DNA of 8,576 bases from Candidatus Hydrogenedentota bacterium (lineage in GTDB: Bacteria; Hydrogenedentota; Hydrogenedentia; Hydrogenedentiales; CAITNO01), in assembly GCA_903922535.1 (NCBI GenBank), contig CAIXUF010000740.1:1-8576 (forward strand). Reading direction: 5' to 3'. Positions 1 to 6,384 of this stretch are shown here, piece by piece. The notes under the pieces were generated by a model. That model did no database searches. It was not told where the DNA came from and worked only from the letters and a program-made list of their open reading frames with translations. The stretch's first letter is position 1; each line of letters opens with the position of its first letter. Made by a program: the position numbers and the translations under genes.

Positions 1-488
1 AACACGCTGAAATTCACCGCGTCGCCCACCTGCGGATGCTGCCGCGCCCAGTGCGCGTTGCGCAGCGAGTCCATCAGCGACTCCTGCGGACGGGGAAAGG
101 TCTTCTCCACGTCGCCCCCGCCAACCGTGCTGGTCAGCACCATCTCCTCGCCGTTGACCACGGCGTGGAACCGCGACATCTGCGCCGGGTCCGTCACCTC
201 CGAAACAATCTCGATCAGGCGCCCGTCCTCCGCGTAGCAGCGGTCGGAGAAGATGTGCATGTCCTGCTTCGTGCCCGACATGGACACGTGGAACTTGGCA
301 TCCTCCACCACGTGGACGCGCTTCTTGTCGTCGCGCGAAACCTTGTTCAGCGAATACCCCGCCTTTTGCCCATTCATGTACAGGCCGTACCAGTTTTCGC
401 CGAGCAGCGCGTCAATGTCCGGCGCCTGCGCCGCCAGCATTCGCGGAAAAATCAGCAAGCCTGCCATAAACAACATCACTTTCTTCAT
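1..488 (-). CDS. Exported protein, N-terminal part; transglutaminase-like leader domain (partial)
   Basis: The first 162 residues of a minus-strand protein are present and the gene runs off the left edge. ATG at 488 is preceded by GGAG with an 8-nt spacer. Residues 1-20 form a Sec-type signal peptide (MKK, a hydrophobic stretch, then AA before QAP), so the product is exported. Residues about 30-50 (ENWYGLYMNGQKAGYSLNKV) have the 'W-G-Y-x-G-x-K-x-G' look of the beta-rich domain that precedes transglutaminase-like domains in many large bacterial exported proteins. The remainder alternates short beta-strand-like segments, as expected for that domain. The catalytic Cys-His-Asp region would lie outside the window, so the family call is an inference from this leader. 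It is divergent from the DUF2961 gene with a 217-nt gap. It could equally be an uncharacterised beta-sandwich protein. Confidence 0.6.
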   Translation of the reverse strand, partial: MKKVMLFMAGLLIFPRMLAAQAPDIDALLGENWYGLYMNGQKAGYSLNKVSRDDKKRVHVVEDAKFHVSMSGTKQDMHIFSDRCYAEDGRLIEIVSEVTDPAQMSRFHAVVNGEEMVLTSTVGGGDVEKTFPRPQESLMDSLRNAHWARQHPQVGDAVNFSV

Positions 489-517
489 ATAACGTACTCC
501 AAAGGGGAACATGCAGC

Positions 518-544
518 ATTCTACCAGAGCCGCCCATGGGACAA
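518..544 (-). promoter_or_regulatory. Weak candidate promoter for the exported protein at 1-488
   Basis: On the minus strand TAGAAT (518-523) lies 29 nt upstream of the ATG. TTGTCC (539-544) sits 15 nt further upstream, a shorter spacer than the usual 16-18. The -10 is good and the -35 is poor, so this is only a candidate. Confidence 0.3.
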
Positions 545-637
545 TTAACGCGGGAACGGGGGGCAAGGGCGACACGCCGGATGTGTTTACGCTTTGTCCC
601 CGAAAGCCGGCGAGGCCGCCGGCGCTCCCAGTGAATT

Positions 638-666
638 TTGCCTTCCCTTTCCGGTTTGGCTACCAT
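638..666 (+). promoter_or_regulatory. Weak candidate promoter for the DUF2961/GH172-like gene
   Basis: TTGCCT (638-643) and TACCAT (661-666) are separated by 17 nt and each matches four of six consensus bases. A start near 673 would give a leader of about 33 nt carrying the AGGAGAA ribosome binding site. Spacing and position fit, but the elements are weak. Confidence 0.3.
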
Positions 667-705
667 GGCGGCAGGCTGCAACCGAACCGCACGAGGAGAA
701 TTGCC

Positions 706-2703
706 ATGCGTGGATATTTGTGGGTCGCCGCGATTGCGGCGGTGCTGTGCGCGCCGCTGGCCGGGGCACAGAGTGTTACCATGGAGTCGCTGCTCAAAGA
801 GATGTCGAGTCTGGACTGGCTCGCCGTCGCGCCGGGACCGGGCTACATCACGAAGCAGTTTTCCAGCTATGACCGGAACTCGACGGATCCCAATGTGCTG
901 ACGGAGAAGAACTGGTTTGCCAACGGCGACCGCGGCCAGTATTTGCGCAAGGAGAAGGGGGCCGCGGGCGAGGAGTTCGTGCTGATGGACGCGGACGGGC
1001 CGGGCGCAGTGGTGCGGTTCTGGTCGGCCAACGCCAATGACGGCGGCATCGTGCGCATCTACATAGACGGTGCGGAGAAGCCCGCCGTGGAAATGTCGCT
1101 GGAGGACATGCTGGACGGGCGCGTCAAACCCTTTGTCAAGCCGATTGCCGTGTCGCTCTCCAAGGGCTGGAGCAGTTACCTGCCCATCCCCTACGCGAAG
1201 CACTGCAAGGTTACGGTCAGCAAGTTCGACATCTACTACCAGATCAACTACCGGACCTACGTCTCCGGCACGGTGGCCCAATCCTATTCCCCCAAACTGG
1301 CCGAGACACTCCTGCCGCTGATCGAGTCCACCGCCCAGGCGCTGGCCGCCCCGGACATGGCAGTGAAGGCACCCGGCAACGCCGTCCCGTCCGATTATGA
1401 AGTTGCGCTGGGGCCGGGCGAGACGCAGTCGCTTGAACTCGCGGGGCCCGCCGCCGTTTACGGGATCACCTGCAGGGCCGACGCGGCGGACCTGGCCGAT
1501 GCGCTGCGCGGTTGCCTGCTCGAAATCGCCTTTGACGGCAAAGCCCCCGCGGTCATCGCGCCGCTGGGCGATTTCTTCGGCACCGCACCGGGCGTCAATC
1601 CGTTCAAGTCGCTGTCCTGCGGCGTGGGCTGGGATGGCAAGACGCTCTACAGCCACTGGGTGATGCCCTTTGCGCAGAAGGCGGTCCTCTCCGTGACCAA
1701 CCATTCCAAGGCTGCGGTCACGCTGTCCGGCGCGGTGACCACCGCGCCCTGGACCTGGAAGCCGGACTCGCTGTACTTCCACGCCAAGTGGCGCGGCGTG
1801 CGCGACCTGCCCACCCGGCCGATGCTCGACTGGAACTACATGTCCGCCGACGGCGGACGGGGCCGTTTCGCCGGCGTCATGCTTCACGTCACCAATCCCG
1901 TGGCAGACTGGTGGGGCGAGGGCGACGAGAAGATCTATGTGGACGGCGAAAGCTTCCCCAGCCATTTCGGCACCGGCACCGAGGACTACTTCGGCTATGC
2001 CTGGTGCTGCAACGAGCCGTTCACCCATGCCTACCACAACCAGCCCCGCTGCGATGGTCCCGGCAACTACGGCCAGACCTGCGTGAGCCGCTTTCATATC
2101 ATGGACAACATTCCCTGGACCAAGTCGTTCCGTTTTGATCTGGAAATGTGGCATTGGGCCGACGTGAAAATCGCCCAGTCCGTGTGCGCGTACTGGTATG
2201 CCGACGGCGCGGCAACGGACAACTTCCCGGCCATCGACCCGGCACTGCTCAGTGTGCCGGCCGTGCCCGAGATAAAGGGCGTTGAGGGCGCGCTGGAGGC
2301 GGAAAAGATGAAGGTCCTGTCCGTGGACGGCGGCCAGGTGGATCCGCAGGGCGGCGTTGCGCCCTGGAGCCGCATGGCGCAGTTGTGGTGGCGGCAGGGC
2401 AGGGTGGGCGACAAGCTGGTGCTGGCCTTCCCCGTGACCGAGGCGGGCCGCTACGAGGTGATGGGCCGCTTCACGAAGGCGCCCGACTACGGCATCCACA
2501 AGCTGGCCGTCAACGGCCAGCCCGTCAAGAACCAACTTGACCTGTATAACAAGAAGGTCCTTGCGGAAGAGGAGCAGTCGCTCGGCGTGTTCGAACTCAC
2601 CCAGGGCGACAACAAGCTGGAGGTGCAGGTGGTCGGCGCCAATGAAAAGGCGAAGCCGGGCAACATGTTTGGGCTGGACTACCTGCGGCTGATCAAGAAA
2701 TAA
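706..2703 (+). CDS. Secreted DUF2961 / GH172-like glycoside hydrolase
   Basis: The product has 665 residues. ATG at 706 is chosen because AGGAGAA lies 5 nt upstream and the following residues form a clear signal peptide (MRGYLWVAAIAAVLCAPLAGA, cleaved before QS). An in-frame extension to 511 has neither. The DUF2961 core spans about residues 40-520 and shows family blocks such as NWFANGDRGQYLR, DADGPGAVVRFWSAN, WGEGDEKIYVDGE and FGTGTEDYFGYAW. GH172 enzymes of this family act on furanosidic sugars (difructose anhydrides, D-arabinan). Glu405 (in GEGD) and Glu426 (in GTGTED) are 21 residues apart, the separation I recall for the catalytic pair of the characterised bifidobacterial enzyme. Residues about 526-665 form a second beta-sandwich, probably a carbohydrate-binding-like module, ending FGLDYLRLIKK. 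The substrate cannot be predicted. A terminator follows, so it is probably monocistronic. Confidence 0.88.
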   Translation: MRGYLWVAAIAAVLCAPLAGAQSVTMESLLKEMSSLDWLAVAPGPGYITKQFSSYDRNSTDPNVLTEKNWFANGDRGQYLRKEKGAAGEEFVLMDADGPGAVVRFWSANANDGGIVRIYIDGAEKPAVEMSLEDMLDGRVKPFVKPIAVSLSKGWSSYLPIPYAKHCKVTVSKFDIYYQINYRTYVSGTVAQSYSPKLAETLLPLIESTAQALAAPDMAVKAPGNAVPSDYEVALGPGETQSLELAGPAAVYGITCRADAADLADALRGCLLEIAFDGKAPAVIAPLGDFFGTAPGVNPFKSLSCGVGWDGKTLYSHWVMPFAQKAVLSVTNHSKAAVTLSGAVTTAPWTWKPDSLYFHAKWRGVRDLPTRPMLDWNYMSADGGRGRFAGVMLHVTNPVADWWGEGDEKIYVDGESFPSHFGTGTEDYFGYAWCCNEPFTHAYHNQPRCDGPGNYGQTCVSRFHIMDNIPWTKSFRFDLEMWHWADVKIAQSVCAYWYADGAATDNFPAIDPALLSVPAVPEIKGVEGALEAEKMKVLSVDGGQVDPQGGVAPWSRMAQLWWRQGRVGDKLVLAFPVTEAGRYEVMGRFTKAPDYGIHKLAVNGQPVKNQLDLYNKKVLAEEEQSLGVFELTQGDNKLEVQVVGANEKAKPGNMFGLDYLRLIKK

Positions 2704-2710
2704 TCACCGG

Positions 2711-2729
2711 CTGACCGAAAATCGGTCAG
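2711..2729 (+). repeat. Short perfect hairpin after the GH172-like gene
   Basis: CTGACCGA and TCGGTCAG form an 8-bp perfect inverted repeat around an AAA loop, beginning 7 nt after the stop codon. No T-run follows, so it is not itself an intrinsic terminator. It could stabilise the mRNA 3' end. Confidence 0.5.
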
Positions 2730-2745
2730 AGGCTGATCACATTTT

Positions 2746-2780
2746 GGCCCCAATCCACCATGGTGGGTTGGGGCCCTTTT
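2746..2780 (+). terminator. Rho-independent terminator of the GH172-like gene
   Basis: Positions 2746-2760 and 2761-2775 are complementary over 15 positions with a single T-G wobble, centred on a CCATGG tip. CTTTTCTTT follows directly on the plus strand. The minus strand lacks a T-run on the other side, so it terminates plus-strand transcription only. It lies 43 nt after the stop codon at 2703. Confidence 0.85.
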
Positions 2781-2786
2781 CTTTAT

Positions 2787-2826
2787 CGTCATTGCGGGCA
2801 GGACAAAGCCCGACGAAGCAATGACG
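2787..2826. repeat. Palindromic intergenic repeat (CGTCATTGC...GCAATGACG type)
   Basis: CGTCATTGC (2787-2795) and GCAATGACG (2818-2826) are perfect 9-bp inverted arms, with a second pairing GGGC/GCCC just inside (2796-2799 and 2808-2811). The sequence resembles, from memory, dispersed palindromic repeats of the type CGTCATTGCGAG...GAAGCAATC seen in several bacterial lineages. It sits between the convergent 3' ends of the GH172-like gene and rex, 5 nt from the rex stop codon. No T-run on either strand. Confidence 0.55.
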
Positions 2827-2831
2827 AACGG

Positions 2832-3482
2832 TCAGCGCGGCCGGTTTGCCGCGCTCAGTTTCTGAAGCAGCACGCCCAGTGAGGAGTAGAGGTCTTCATT
2901 CTGCACGATCACGCCCGGGGGCACGTTGATCTTGGTCGGCGCGAAATTCCATAGGGCGCGTATGCCGCCGCCGACCATGAGATCGGCGACCTCCTGCGCG
3001 ACCGGTGCGGGCACGGTGATGATGCCCACCTCCACGCGCATGCGTTTGGCCAGACCGGCGAGCTTGTTGATCGGGAGCACCTCGCGCCCGTGCACCTTCG
3101 TGCCCACGCGGTCGGGGTCGCGGTCAAAGGCCGCCACGATGTCGAGCCCGTAATGGTGGAAGCGGTTGTAGCCGAGCAGGGCCGAACCCAGGTGGCCCGC
3201 ACCCGCCAGGAACGCCTTGCGCACACGGCTCCAGCCCAGGAAGATTTCAATGGACAGGATGAGCGCGGCAAGGTCGTAGCCCACCTTCGGCCGGCCCTTG
3301 ATGCCCGTCACGGCAAGGTCCTTGCGGATCTGGGTCGCGTCGCAACTCAGCTCTTCCGCAATCTGGCTGCACGAGATGGTCTTGATGCCCGTCGCCAGGC
3401 GCTTTTGCAGCAGATGGTGGTAGATCGGCAGACGCCGCAACGTCGCCTCCGAAGTCGGTCTCAGCGGTTTCGGTTCATCCAT
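2832..3482 (-). CDS. rex: Redox-sensing transcriptional repressor Rex
   Basis: Rex binds DNA when NADH is scarce and releases it when NADH rises, controlling fermentation and respiration genes. From ATG at 3482 the protein is 216 residues, a usual Rex length. Residues about 10-75 are the winged helix, with recognition-helix residues ATQIRKDL (49-56). A Rossmann NAD(H) domain follows with GAGHLG (94-99) and acidic D120/D122 at the end of the second strand (FDRD). The family signature VPAPVAQEVADLMVGGGIRALWNFAP is present at 158-182, and EDLYSSLGVLLQKL is the C-terminal domain-swap helix. An in-frame GTG at 3497 would add five residues (MATKR) but has no ribosome binding site; the ATG has a weak GGTGG 11 nt upstream. 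It is divergent from folD. A promoter and palindromic operator directly upstream suggest autorepression. Confidence 0.95.
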   Translation of the reverse strand: MDEPKPLRPTSEATLRRLPIYHHLLQKRLATGIKTISCSQIAEELSCDATQIRKDLAVTGIKGRPKVGYDLAALILSIEIFLGWSRVRKAFLAGAGHLGSALLGYNRFHHYGLDIVAAFDRDPDRVGTKVHGREVLPINKLAGLAKRMRVEVGIITVPAPVAQEVADLMVGGGIRALWNFAPTKINVPPGVIVQNEDLYSSLGVLLQKLSAANRPR

Positions 3483-3506
3483 GCGTTTCGTTGCCACCCG
3501 TATTAG

Positions 3507-3524
3507 TAGAGAATTATTTCTCGA
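3507..3524. promoter_or_regulatory. Candidate Rex operator over the rex start site
   Basis: The plus strand holds GAGAA-TTAT-TTCTC (3509-3522), a perfect 5-bp inverted repeat around a 4-nt centre. In the 18-bp window it reads TAGAGAA-N4-TTCTCGA, against the widely described Rex consensus TTGTGAA-N4-TTCACAA. The GAA/TTC core and its spacing are kept and the substitutions are nearly symmetric. It lies just downstream of the rex -10 box, at the predicted transcription start, where a repressor would block initiation. Binding is inferred. Confidence 0.55.
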
Positions 3525-3552
3525 TTCTACAGCAAATTTGCGTCCATGTCAA
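3524..3552 (-). promoter_or_regulatory. rex promoter, sigma-70 type
   Basis: On the minus strand TTGACA (3547-3552) is a perfect -35 and TAGAAT (3524-3529) matches five of six -10 bases, with exactly 17 nt between. Transcription would start near 3517, giving a leader of about 35 nt to the ATG at 3482. Confidence 0.75.
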
Positions 3553-3597
3553 CAAGATGGGAATTTGGGCAAAGGCAGGACGGCCCCTGCTGCCGCC

Positions 3598-3627
3598 TTG
3601 CGCAATTTCCCGTGAAAACGCTATAAT
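3598..3627 (+). promoter_or_regulatory. folD promoter, sigma-70 type
   Basis: A perfect TATAAT (3622-3627) is preceded after 18 nt by TTGCGC (3598-3603), which matches only the TTG of the -35 consensus. Transcription would begin near 3634. The leader contains a small GGCGC/GCGCC hairpin (3655-3667) upstream of the ribosome binding site. Confidence 0.5.
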
Positions 3628-3688
3628 TCAGCCTGTTCGCAGGAAGAACCACCCGGCGCAATGCGCCTCTCACGGAAGGACACACCCC

Positions 3689-4582
3689 ATGGCAACACGC
3701 AAGACCGGCGCCAAGATTATTGACGGCAAAAAGGTTTCGGCGGAGATTCTGGCAGAATTGAAGGTCACCGCGGAGGACCTGCGCAAGAAGGGTGTGCAAC
3801 CCGGACTTGCGGTGGTGCTGGTCGGGGAGAATCCGGCGAGCCAGGTGTATGTGGGCGCGAAGCGCAGGACCTGCGTTGAACTGGGCATCAAATCCTTCAG
3901 GCACGACCTGACCGCCGGGACGACGGAAAAGAAGCTGCTGACGCTCATCGCCAAGCTCAACGCCGACGCGCGCGTGCACGGCATTCTCGTGCAGATGCCG
4001 CTGCCCAGGCACATCAACGAGCAGCGCGTGCTCAACGCGATTGACCCGGACAAGGACGTGGACGGGTTCCACCCGATGAACGTGGGGCGGCTGCTGAACG
4101 GCGAGGACTGCCTCAAGCCCTGCACGCCCGCGGGCTGCCAGGAGCTGCTGCTGCGCTCGGGTTATGACCCCAGGGGCAAGCACGTGGTCATCGTGGGCCG
4201 GTCGAACATCGTGGGCAAGCCCGTGGCGGCCATGCTGATGCAGAAGGCGCGCGGCGCCGACGCGACGGTGACGGTGTGCCACTCGCGCACCAAGAACCTC
4301 GCGGCGATCACGCGCACAGCCGACATTCTCATCGCGGCCATCGGAGTGCCGGGATTTGTGAAGGCGCGCATGGTGCGGCCCGGCGCGGTGGTGATTGACG
4401 TGGGCGTGAACCGGATCGAGGACGCCTCGAAGAAGAGCGGCTACCGGCTCGTGGGTGATGTGGAGTTCAAGGGGGTGGCGAAGAAGGCCAAAGCGATCAC
4501 GCCGGTGCCGGGCGGCGTCGGCCCCATGACCATTGCCATGCTCATGAAGAACACGATCCAGGCGGCTTCAGCGCGCGGGTAG
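3689..4582 (+). CDS. folD: Methylenetetrahydrofolate dehydrogenase / methenyltetrahydrofolate cyclohydrolase FolD
   Basis: This bifunctional cytosolic enzyme oxidises 5,10-methylene-THF to methenyl-THF with NADP+ and hydrolyses it to 10-formyl-THF, supplying one-carbon units for purines and formyl-Met. The protein has 297 residues, a normal length. ATG at 3689 follows GGAAGGA with an 8-nt spacer; the open frame upstream to 3491 lacks similarity and crosses the promoter. Catalytic-site blocks are present: YVGAK with Tyr54 and Lys58, VQMPLP with Gln102, and DKDVDGFHP with Asp125. The dinucleotide-binding GRSNIVGKP is at 170-178 and TPVPGGVGPMT at 271-281. The variant VQMPLP replaces the common VQLPLP. 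It is divergent from rex and convergent with the radical SAM gene, whose stop codon is only 5 nt away. Confidence 0.97.
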   Translation: MATRKTGAKIIDGKKVSAEILAELKVTAEDLRKKGVQPGLAVVLVGENPASQVYVGAKRRTCVELGIKSFRHDLTAGTTEKKLLTLIAKLNADARVHGILVQMPLPRHINEQRVLNAIDPDKDVDGFHPMNVGRLLNGEDCLKPCTPAGCQELLLRSGYDPRGKHVVIVGRSNIVGKPVAAMLMQKARGADATVTVCHSRTKNLAAITRTADILIAAIGVPGFVKARMVRPGAVVIDVGVNRIEDASKKSGYRLVGDVEFKGVAKKAKAITPVPGGVGPMTIAMLMKNTIQAASARG

Positions 4583-4587
4583 TCCGG

Positions 4588-5445
4588 CTACCTGCCCAAG
4601 AAGAGGCTCTGGAAGAGGGTCCGGTAATAGGTAAGCGCCATGCCGAAGTAGCTTGGCAGGACCCGCAGCGTCTTTGTCCATGACCCGCCTTTGGACATTC
4701 GGATCTCCCGCAAAACGGTCAACGGGGCGAGCAGCGCGCGGCTGTACCATTTGGCGAGCAGGATGGCCAGGCGCGTTCCCGCGGAGCCGGGGCTTTGCTC
4801 ATAACGCCGCACGAGCCAGCGCATCACCGGCGCGTGCATGGTTGTGGCAATCTCCACCAGGTCGTTCACCGGCCGCCTGCGGAGCACGCGGTAGTTCTTG
4901 GCGGTGGGGTCCTCAATCGCGCCGGGGCATTCCTTTTCGGCCCTTTCCCGCACGGCCGTGCCCGAATAGAAGGTGAGCGAGAAGAGCTGGGTGAAGAAGG
5001 GCTTGGGCGTGTCGATCAGCACGCGCACCGAGTCGAGCTGATCCTGCTCCGTCTCCCAGGGATTGTCCATAATCACGTCGTAGAACGCGGCAATTTTGTG
5101 CCTGTGAATCACGCGCGCGGCCTCCACGAAATGTTTCGGCAGGGAACGGCGGTTGTAGATGTCCTGGCAGATGCGCTCGCTGCCGCTCTGAAGGGCCATG
5201 TTAATCCACGCCAGACCGGCGTCCTTGAGCAGGCCCAGCCGCTCGTCGGTGATGGAGGAGGGCGTGGTTCTGGCGATGAACGGCACGCCGACCCGCTCCC
5301 TGTACGCATGGCAAAACTCGGTGAGGAATTTGACCGTGCAGATGAGGAAGCAGTCATCCTGGAAGTTAATGTACTCCATGCCGGGAAAGTCGGCCAGCAC
5401 CTGTTCCAGCTCGCCGATGATATGGCCCACGCTGCGGCGGCGCAC
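4588..5445 (-). CDS. B12-binding radical SAM protein, C-terminal fragment (frameshifted gene)
   Basis: This is the downstream part of a radical SAM gene whose first part lies in another frame (5523-6125). The frame is open and homologous up to about 5542, reading GRTYDIISSRGC then CPFDCAYC. That is the [4Fe-4S]-binding CxxxCxxC (codons at 5485-5508) that would start the deoxyadenosyl radical chemistry. The first usable start codon in this frame is GTG at 5445, downstream of the cysteines, so an independently translated product would have no cluster site and should be inactive. The rest is a normal radical SAM barrel: YINFQDDCF, a TTPSSITDERLGLLKDAGL segment and MALQSGSERI, followed by a helical C-terminal tail. 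Mending the shift gives one protein of 512 residues, normal for B12-binding radical SAM enzymes. The substrate is unknown. Confidence 0.85.
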   Translation of the reverse strand: MRRRSVGHIIGELEQVLADFPGMEYINFQDDCFLICTVKFLTEFCHAYRERVGVPFIARTTPSSITDERLGLLKDAGLAWINMALQSGSERICQDIYNRRSLPKHFVEAARVIHRHKIAAFYDVIMDNPWETEQDQLDSVRVLIDTPKPFFTQLFSLTFYSGTAVRERAEKECPGAIEDPTAKNYRVLRRRPVNDLVEIATTMHAPVMRWLVRRYEQSPGSAGTRLAILLAKWYSRALLAPLTVLREIRMSKGGSWTKTLRVLPSYFGMALTYYRTLFQSLFLGR

Positions 5446-5522
5446 GCCCCAGTTCTTGTACAGCCTGTGGAACCGGTTGTTACAGCAGTAGGCGCAGTCG
5501 AAGGGACAGCCGCGCGATGAGA

Positions 5523-6125
5523 TTATGTCGTAGGTGCGGCCCCCTGGCGCGCATAGCGGCGGAAAAGCTTGTCGGTCAGCGGCGCCACGCCGCCGCGCAG
5601 CGCGACGTGGCTTTCCGGCGGGATCCGCCGCAACAGGGGCAGCGTGTCCAAGTCCTCAATGAGCGGGTAGAGATCGTTCTGCACGCATTTTCCGTTCACC
5701 CGCCGCGCGATGTTCGGGATATCGTCGAAGGGCGCCCCCTGTTCCGCGGCGCGCGCCAGGTCGAGCATGGTCCGTTCGCCCTCGCCGACGCAGAGGTGGT
5801 CCACCACGTCGAAACAGGCCTCGGGGTCGCTCGTCGGCTGAATGCCGCCCCAGACCACGGGAATCCCGGGGAAGCTTCCGCGGATGAACCGGGTCACGGC
5901 GGTGGCGTCGGCCAATTCGTGCGACATGAGGCTCAGCGCCACCAGTTTGGGCCGCGTCTCCCCGATGAACCGCGCCAGACCGGCATGCAGCCGGTCCCCG
6001 TCGCGTCCGGCCGTCGGCATGAACAGCAGGTGCGAATCCTGCCCGTTGGCCAGCAGGTACTGGTGCAGGTGCTTGATGCCCAGGGTGTTCAGGTCCTGCT
6101 GCACCGAAATCAGCAATGCGCCCAT
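5523..6125 (-). CDS. B12-binding radical SAM protein, N-terminal fragment (frameshifted gene)
   Basis: The 200-residue frame begins at ATG 6125, with CGGAG 9 nt upstream. Residues 1-140 look like the cobalamin-binding Rossmann domain found before radical SAM domains: MGALLISVQQ, LVALSLMSHELADA, GIPVVWGGIQPTSDPEA and VGEGERTMLDL. No DxHxxG motif is present, so lower-axial His ligation of B12 is not expected. Residues 150-195 are the usual linker to the SAM barrel. The frame leaves the homologous path at RYARQG and ends in a foreign tail AAPTT and TAA (5523-5525), while the expected continuation GRTYDIISSRGC lies one frame away. Such proteins often modify lipids, cofactors or natural products, but there is no neighbour here that indicates a substrate. 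Confidence 0.83.
   Translation of the reverse strand: MGALLISVQQDLNTLGIKHLHQYLLANGQDSHLLFMPTAGRDGDRLHAGLARFIGETRPKLVALSLMSHELADATAVTRFIRGSFPGIPVVWGGIQPTSDPEACFDVVDHLCVGEGERTMLDLARAAEQGAPFDDIPNIARRVNGKCVQNDLYPLIEDLDTLPLLRRIPPESHVALRGGVAPLTDKLFRRYARQGAAPTT
5540..5544 (-). other. Frameshift site in the radical SAM gene (G run one base short)
   Basis: The minus strand has five G after CA (CCCCC on the plus strand at 5540-5544). Six would read CAG-GGG-GGC-CGC-ACC-TAC and join RYARQG directly to GRTYDIISSRGC, the expected family sequence. The deficit in a homopolymer is typical both of real slippage mutations and of sequencing or assembly errors. The sequence is not a canonical X-XXY-YYZ slippery site, since the A-site GCC codon would re-pair poorly after a -1 shift. 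Confidence 0.85.
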
Positions 6126-6384
6126 GGAAAAATGCTCCGGCGGCCGGTCGGGGCCCCAGTGCCAAGTCCGGCCGGGTGGTTTCGAATCAAAGACGGTCAG
6201 AACAGCCGACGCTGGAAAGGCCCGGGCGGACCGCAGACACTATCGGCGACAGGTCCGGCCCGGCACATCCACCAGTGCCTGAGCGCCGGGGCAAGTATAC
6301 GGCACACTGACCGGGAGGAGGGAATGAAAGCAGCCCGCCCGCCTTGAGTTCCTGAAGGCACGGTGCGGGGTGCGCAGGCGAAGT
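6126..6384. other. Intergenic region, no gene identified
   Basis: This is 259 nt between the small membrane protein gene and the radical SAM gene, both minus. On the minus strand it contains TATACT (6294-6299), a possible -10 without a recognisable -35, and the radical SAM ribosome binding site. Short motifs recur (CAGTGCC twice, GTCCGGCC twice), but I see no convincing hairpin terminator or riboswitch. A plus-strand GGAGGAGGG is followed by an eight-codon frame that is too short to call. Confidence 0.4.

Noticed and set aside
606..623. GCCGGCG/CGCCGGC hairpin with a 4-nt loop, followed downstream by TTTT
   Set aside because: The T-run is 13 nt away and the hairpin lies between divergent genes, so it does not terminate either; such GC hairpins are common at this base composition.
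511..705. Upstream extension of the GH172-like reading frame
   Set aside because: The extra 65 codons have no similarity or ribosome binding site, and they would bury the signal peptide inside the protein. ATG at 706 has AGGAGAA.
412..2535. Very long minus-strand open frame (707 codons) opposite the GH172-like gene
   Set aside because: Its translation is rich in H, R, G and A with no recognisable domain. It mirrors the codon bias of the GC-rich gene on the other strand, and it overlaps a gene with a signal peptide and clear family motifs.
3491..3688. Upstream extension of the folD reading frame
   Set aside because: It crosses the folD TATAAT box and its own ribosome binding site and encodes nothing resembling FolD.
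5523..5544. Programmed -1 ribosomal frameshift in the radical SAM gene
   Set aside because: The G run does not fit a canonical X-XXY-YYZ heptamer and I see no clear downstream pseudoknot. A simple one-base deficit is the simpler explanation.
6126..6310. Possible cobalamin riboswitch before the B12-dependent radical SAM gene
   Set aside because: GGCACTG occurs twice, but the conserved B12-box sequence and its surrounding stems are not recognisable.
5517..6347. Plus-strand open frame of 276 codons opposite the radical SAM gene
   Set aside because: It is a shadow frame with no domain; the minus strand carries the clear B12-binding and radical SAM sequence.
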